NCBI GenBank assembly: GCA_009711805.1
Contig: VEMX01000007.1
Coordinates: forward strand, 1-64,000
DNA: 64,000 nucleotides
From: Balneolaceae bacterium
Lineage (GTDB): Bacteria; Bacteroidota; Rhodothermia; Balneolales; Balneolaceae
Reading direction: 5' to 3'
The translations under genes were made by a program, and so were the position numbers. Positions 63,528 through 64,000 of this stretch are shown here, in pieces. The notes under the pieces are model-generated. The model did not search any database and was not told the origin of the DNA. It saw only the letters and a program-made list of their open reading frames with translations. How positions within the stretch are numbered: position 1 is the first letter of the stretch; the number at the start of each line of letters is the position of its first letter.

Positions 63528-64000
63528 TCACAAATTAACCCTCACCTGCTCGTAGGCAAACTTTTGTACATCCATATGTTCATCCAGGGCAACTAAGACG
63601 CCGGCAGCATTTATTCCCAAAAACTTAAATCTTCCTGTTAATTCTTTGCCCCCAACAGTTAGCTTCACCCATTCGCCGTAATTAAGCATTCGGCAATTCA
63701 CAGCTTTTGGGAGTCCTTCATCCTGTTTTACCCACAGACGGTAGTAGTACTCTATGCGTTGCAATAATTCGGCCAGTATCTCTTCCCTGCTTTGTTCTTT
63801 TTGGGTAAGCTGAAACAATGAAGTTGCCTTATTGGAGAGAGCATCCCAAAAATCCCGTTGATTCACATTCAGCCCGATCCCAACAATCACTTTGTTTAGT
63901 TTATCACCACTGAATTGGGTTTCTGTTAAAATACCGGCCATCTTTTTGTTGTCAACCAGTACATCGTTTGGCCATTTGATGCTTGCCCAACTGTCATCAC
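63528..64000 (-). CDS. birA: biotin-[acetyl-CoA carboxylase] ligase, C-terminal part (runs off window)
   Basis: Partial BirA-type biotin protein ligase. The frame is open past 63941 to the window end; the last visible codons read WASIKWPNDVLVDNKKMAGIL, the conserved catalytic KWPNDV-x-x-x-x-KKxAGIL segment, followed by IVGIGLNVNQRDF and the C-terminal SH3-like domain (GEWVKLTVGGKELTGRFKFLGINAAGVLVALDE). The N-terminal part lies beyond 64000. It would attach biotin to carrier proteins, including the C-terminal domain of pyruvate carboxylase elsewhere in this window. Confidence 0.93.
   Translation of the reverse strand, partial: DDSWASIKWPNDVLVDNKKMAGILTETQFSGDKLNKVIVGIGLNVNQRDFWDALSNKATSLFQLTQKEQSREEILAELLQRIEYYYRLWVKQDEGLPKAVNCRMLNYGEWVKLTVGGKELTGRFKFLGINAAGVLVALDEHMDVQKFAYEQVRVNL

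Overview
The window looks like chromosomal DNA from a Balneolota/Bacteroidota-type bacterium (my inference, nearest to the Balneolaceae). The basis is gene content: single-chain pyruvate carboxylase, type II DAHP synthase, a propeller-sensor histidine kinase, GH92 and GH47 mannosidases, many Cys-lipoproteins, and a Do-type protease next to Hsp20. There is no plasmid, phage or CRISPR signature. Gene density is moderate, with several repeat-filled intergenic stretches.

Layout: 0.1-2.7 kb holds a small membrane protein and an M23 peptidase between copies of a short repeat. 2.7-9.3 kb is an envelope/protein-quality block (clpB, an outer-membrane-barrel gene broken by an in-frame stop, a degP-like protease, hsp20), all on minus. 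9.7-17 kb carries pyc, DAHP synthase, and a class IV aminotransferase with a sulfotransferase-like partner. 17.3-27.4 kb carries purA, a STAS protein, secF, secD, a TPR histidine kinase and uvrA. 28-36.4 kb is a more accessory stretch: esterase-like lipoprotein, NTF2-like protein, ECF sigma factor with membrane partner, rhodanese, serine hydrolase, AraC regulator, and an SDR/TetR pair with clear palindromic operators. 37.2-47.3 kb runs on minus and includes a tightly packed series from adenosine kinase through SemiSWEET, rdgB, GH92 and GH47 mannosidases and glycosylasparaginase to a sodium/solute symporter, which reads as a high-mannose N-glycopeptide degradation unit. 47.5-54.4 kb has a subtilase with a small upstream ORF sharing its C-terminal motif, a Nudix hydrolase, an oxidoreductase/M20 pair, and a DUF4097-like protein overlapping mnmD. 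54.5-55.2 kb is tandem repeats built on the 3' end of a tRNA-Ser(GCU). 55.2-60.7 kb has a large propeller histidine kinase, hpt and tilS. 60.8-63.4 kb is an overlapping operon of two paralogous exported beta-propeller proteins bracketed by two small exported Cys-rich proteins. A truncated birA closes the window.

Two non-autonomous, transposon-like repeat families stand out. A 228-bp element (2279-2506 and 36673-36900) and a 171-bp fold-back element (13258-13428 and 27763-27933) each have terminal inverted repeats and recognisable target duplications, and each pair is in inverted orientation. One copy of the second family landed exactly at the stop codon of DAHP synthase and re-created it. The most unusual gene system is the small-Cys-protein/propeller operon near the right end. 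All functions are inferred by reading the sequence; no database search was possible.
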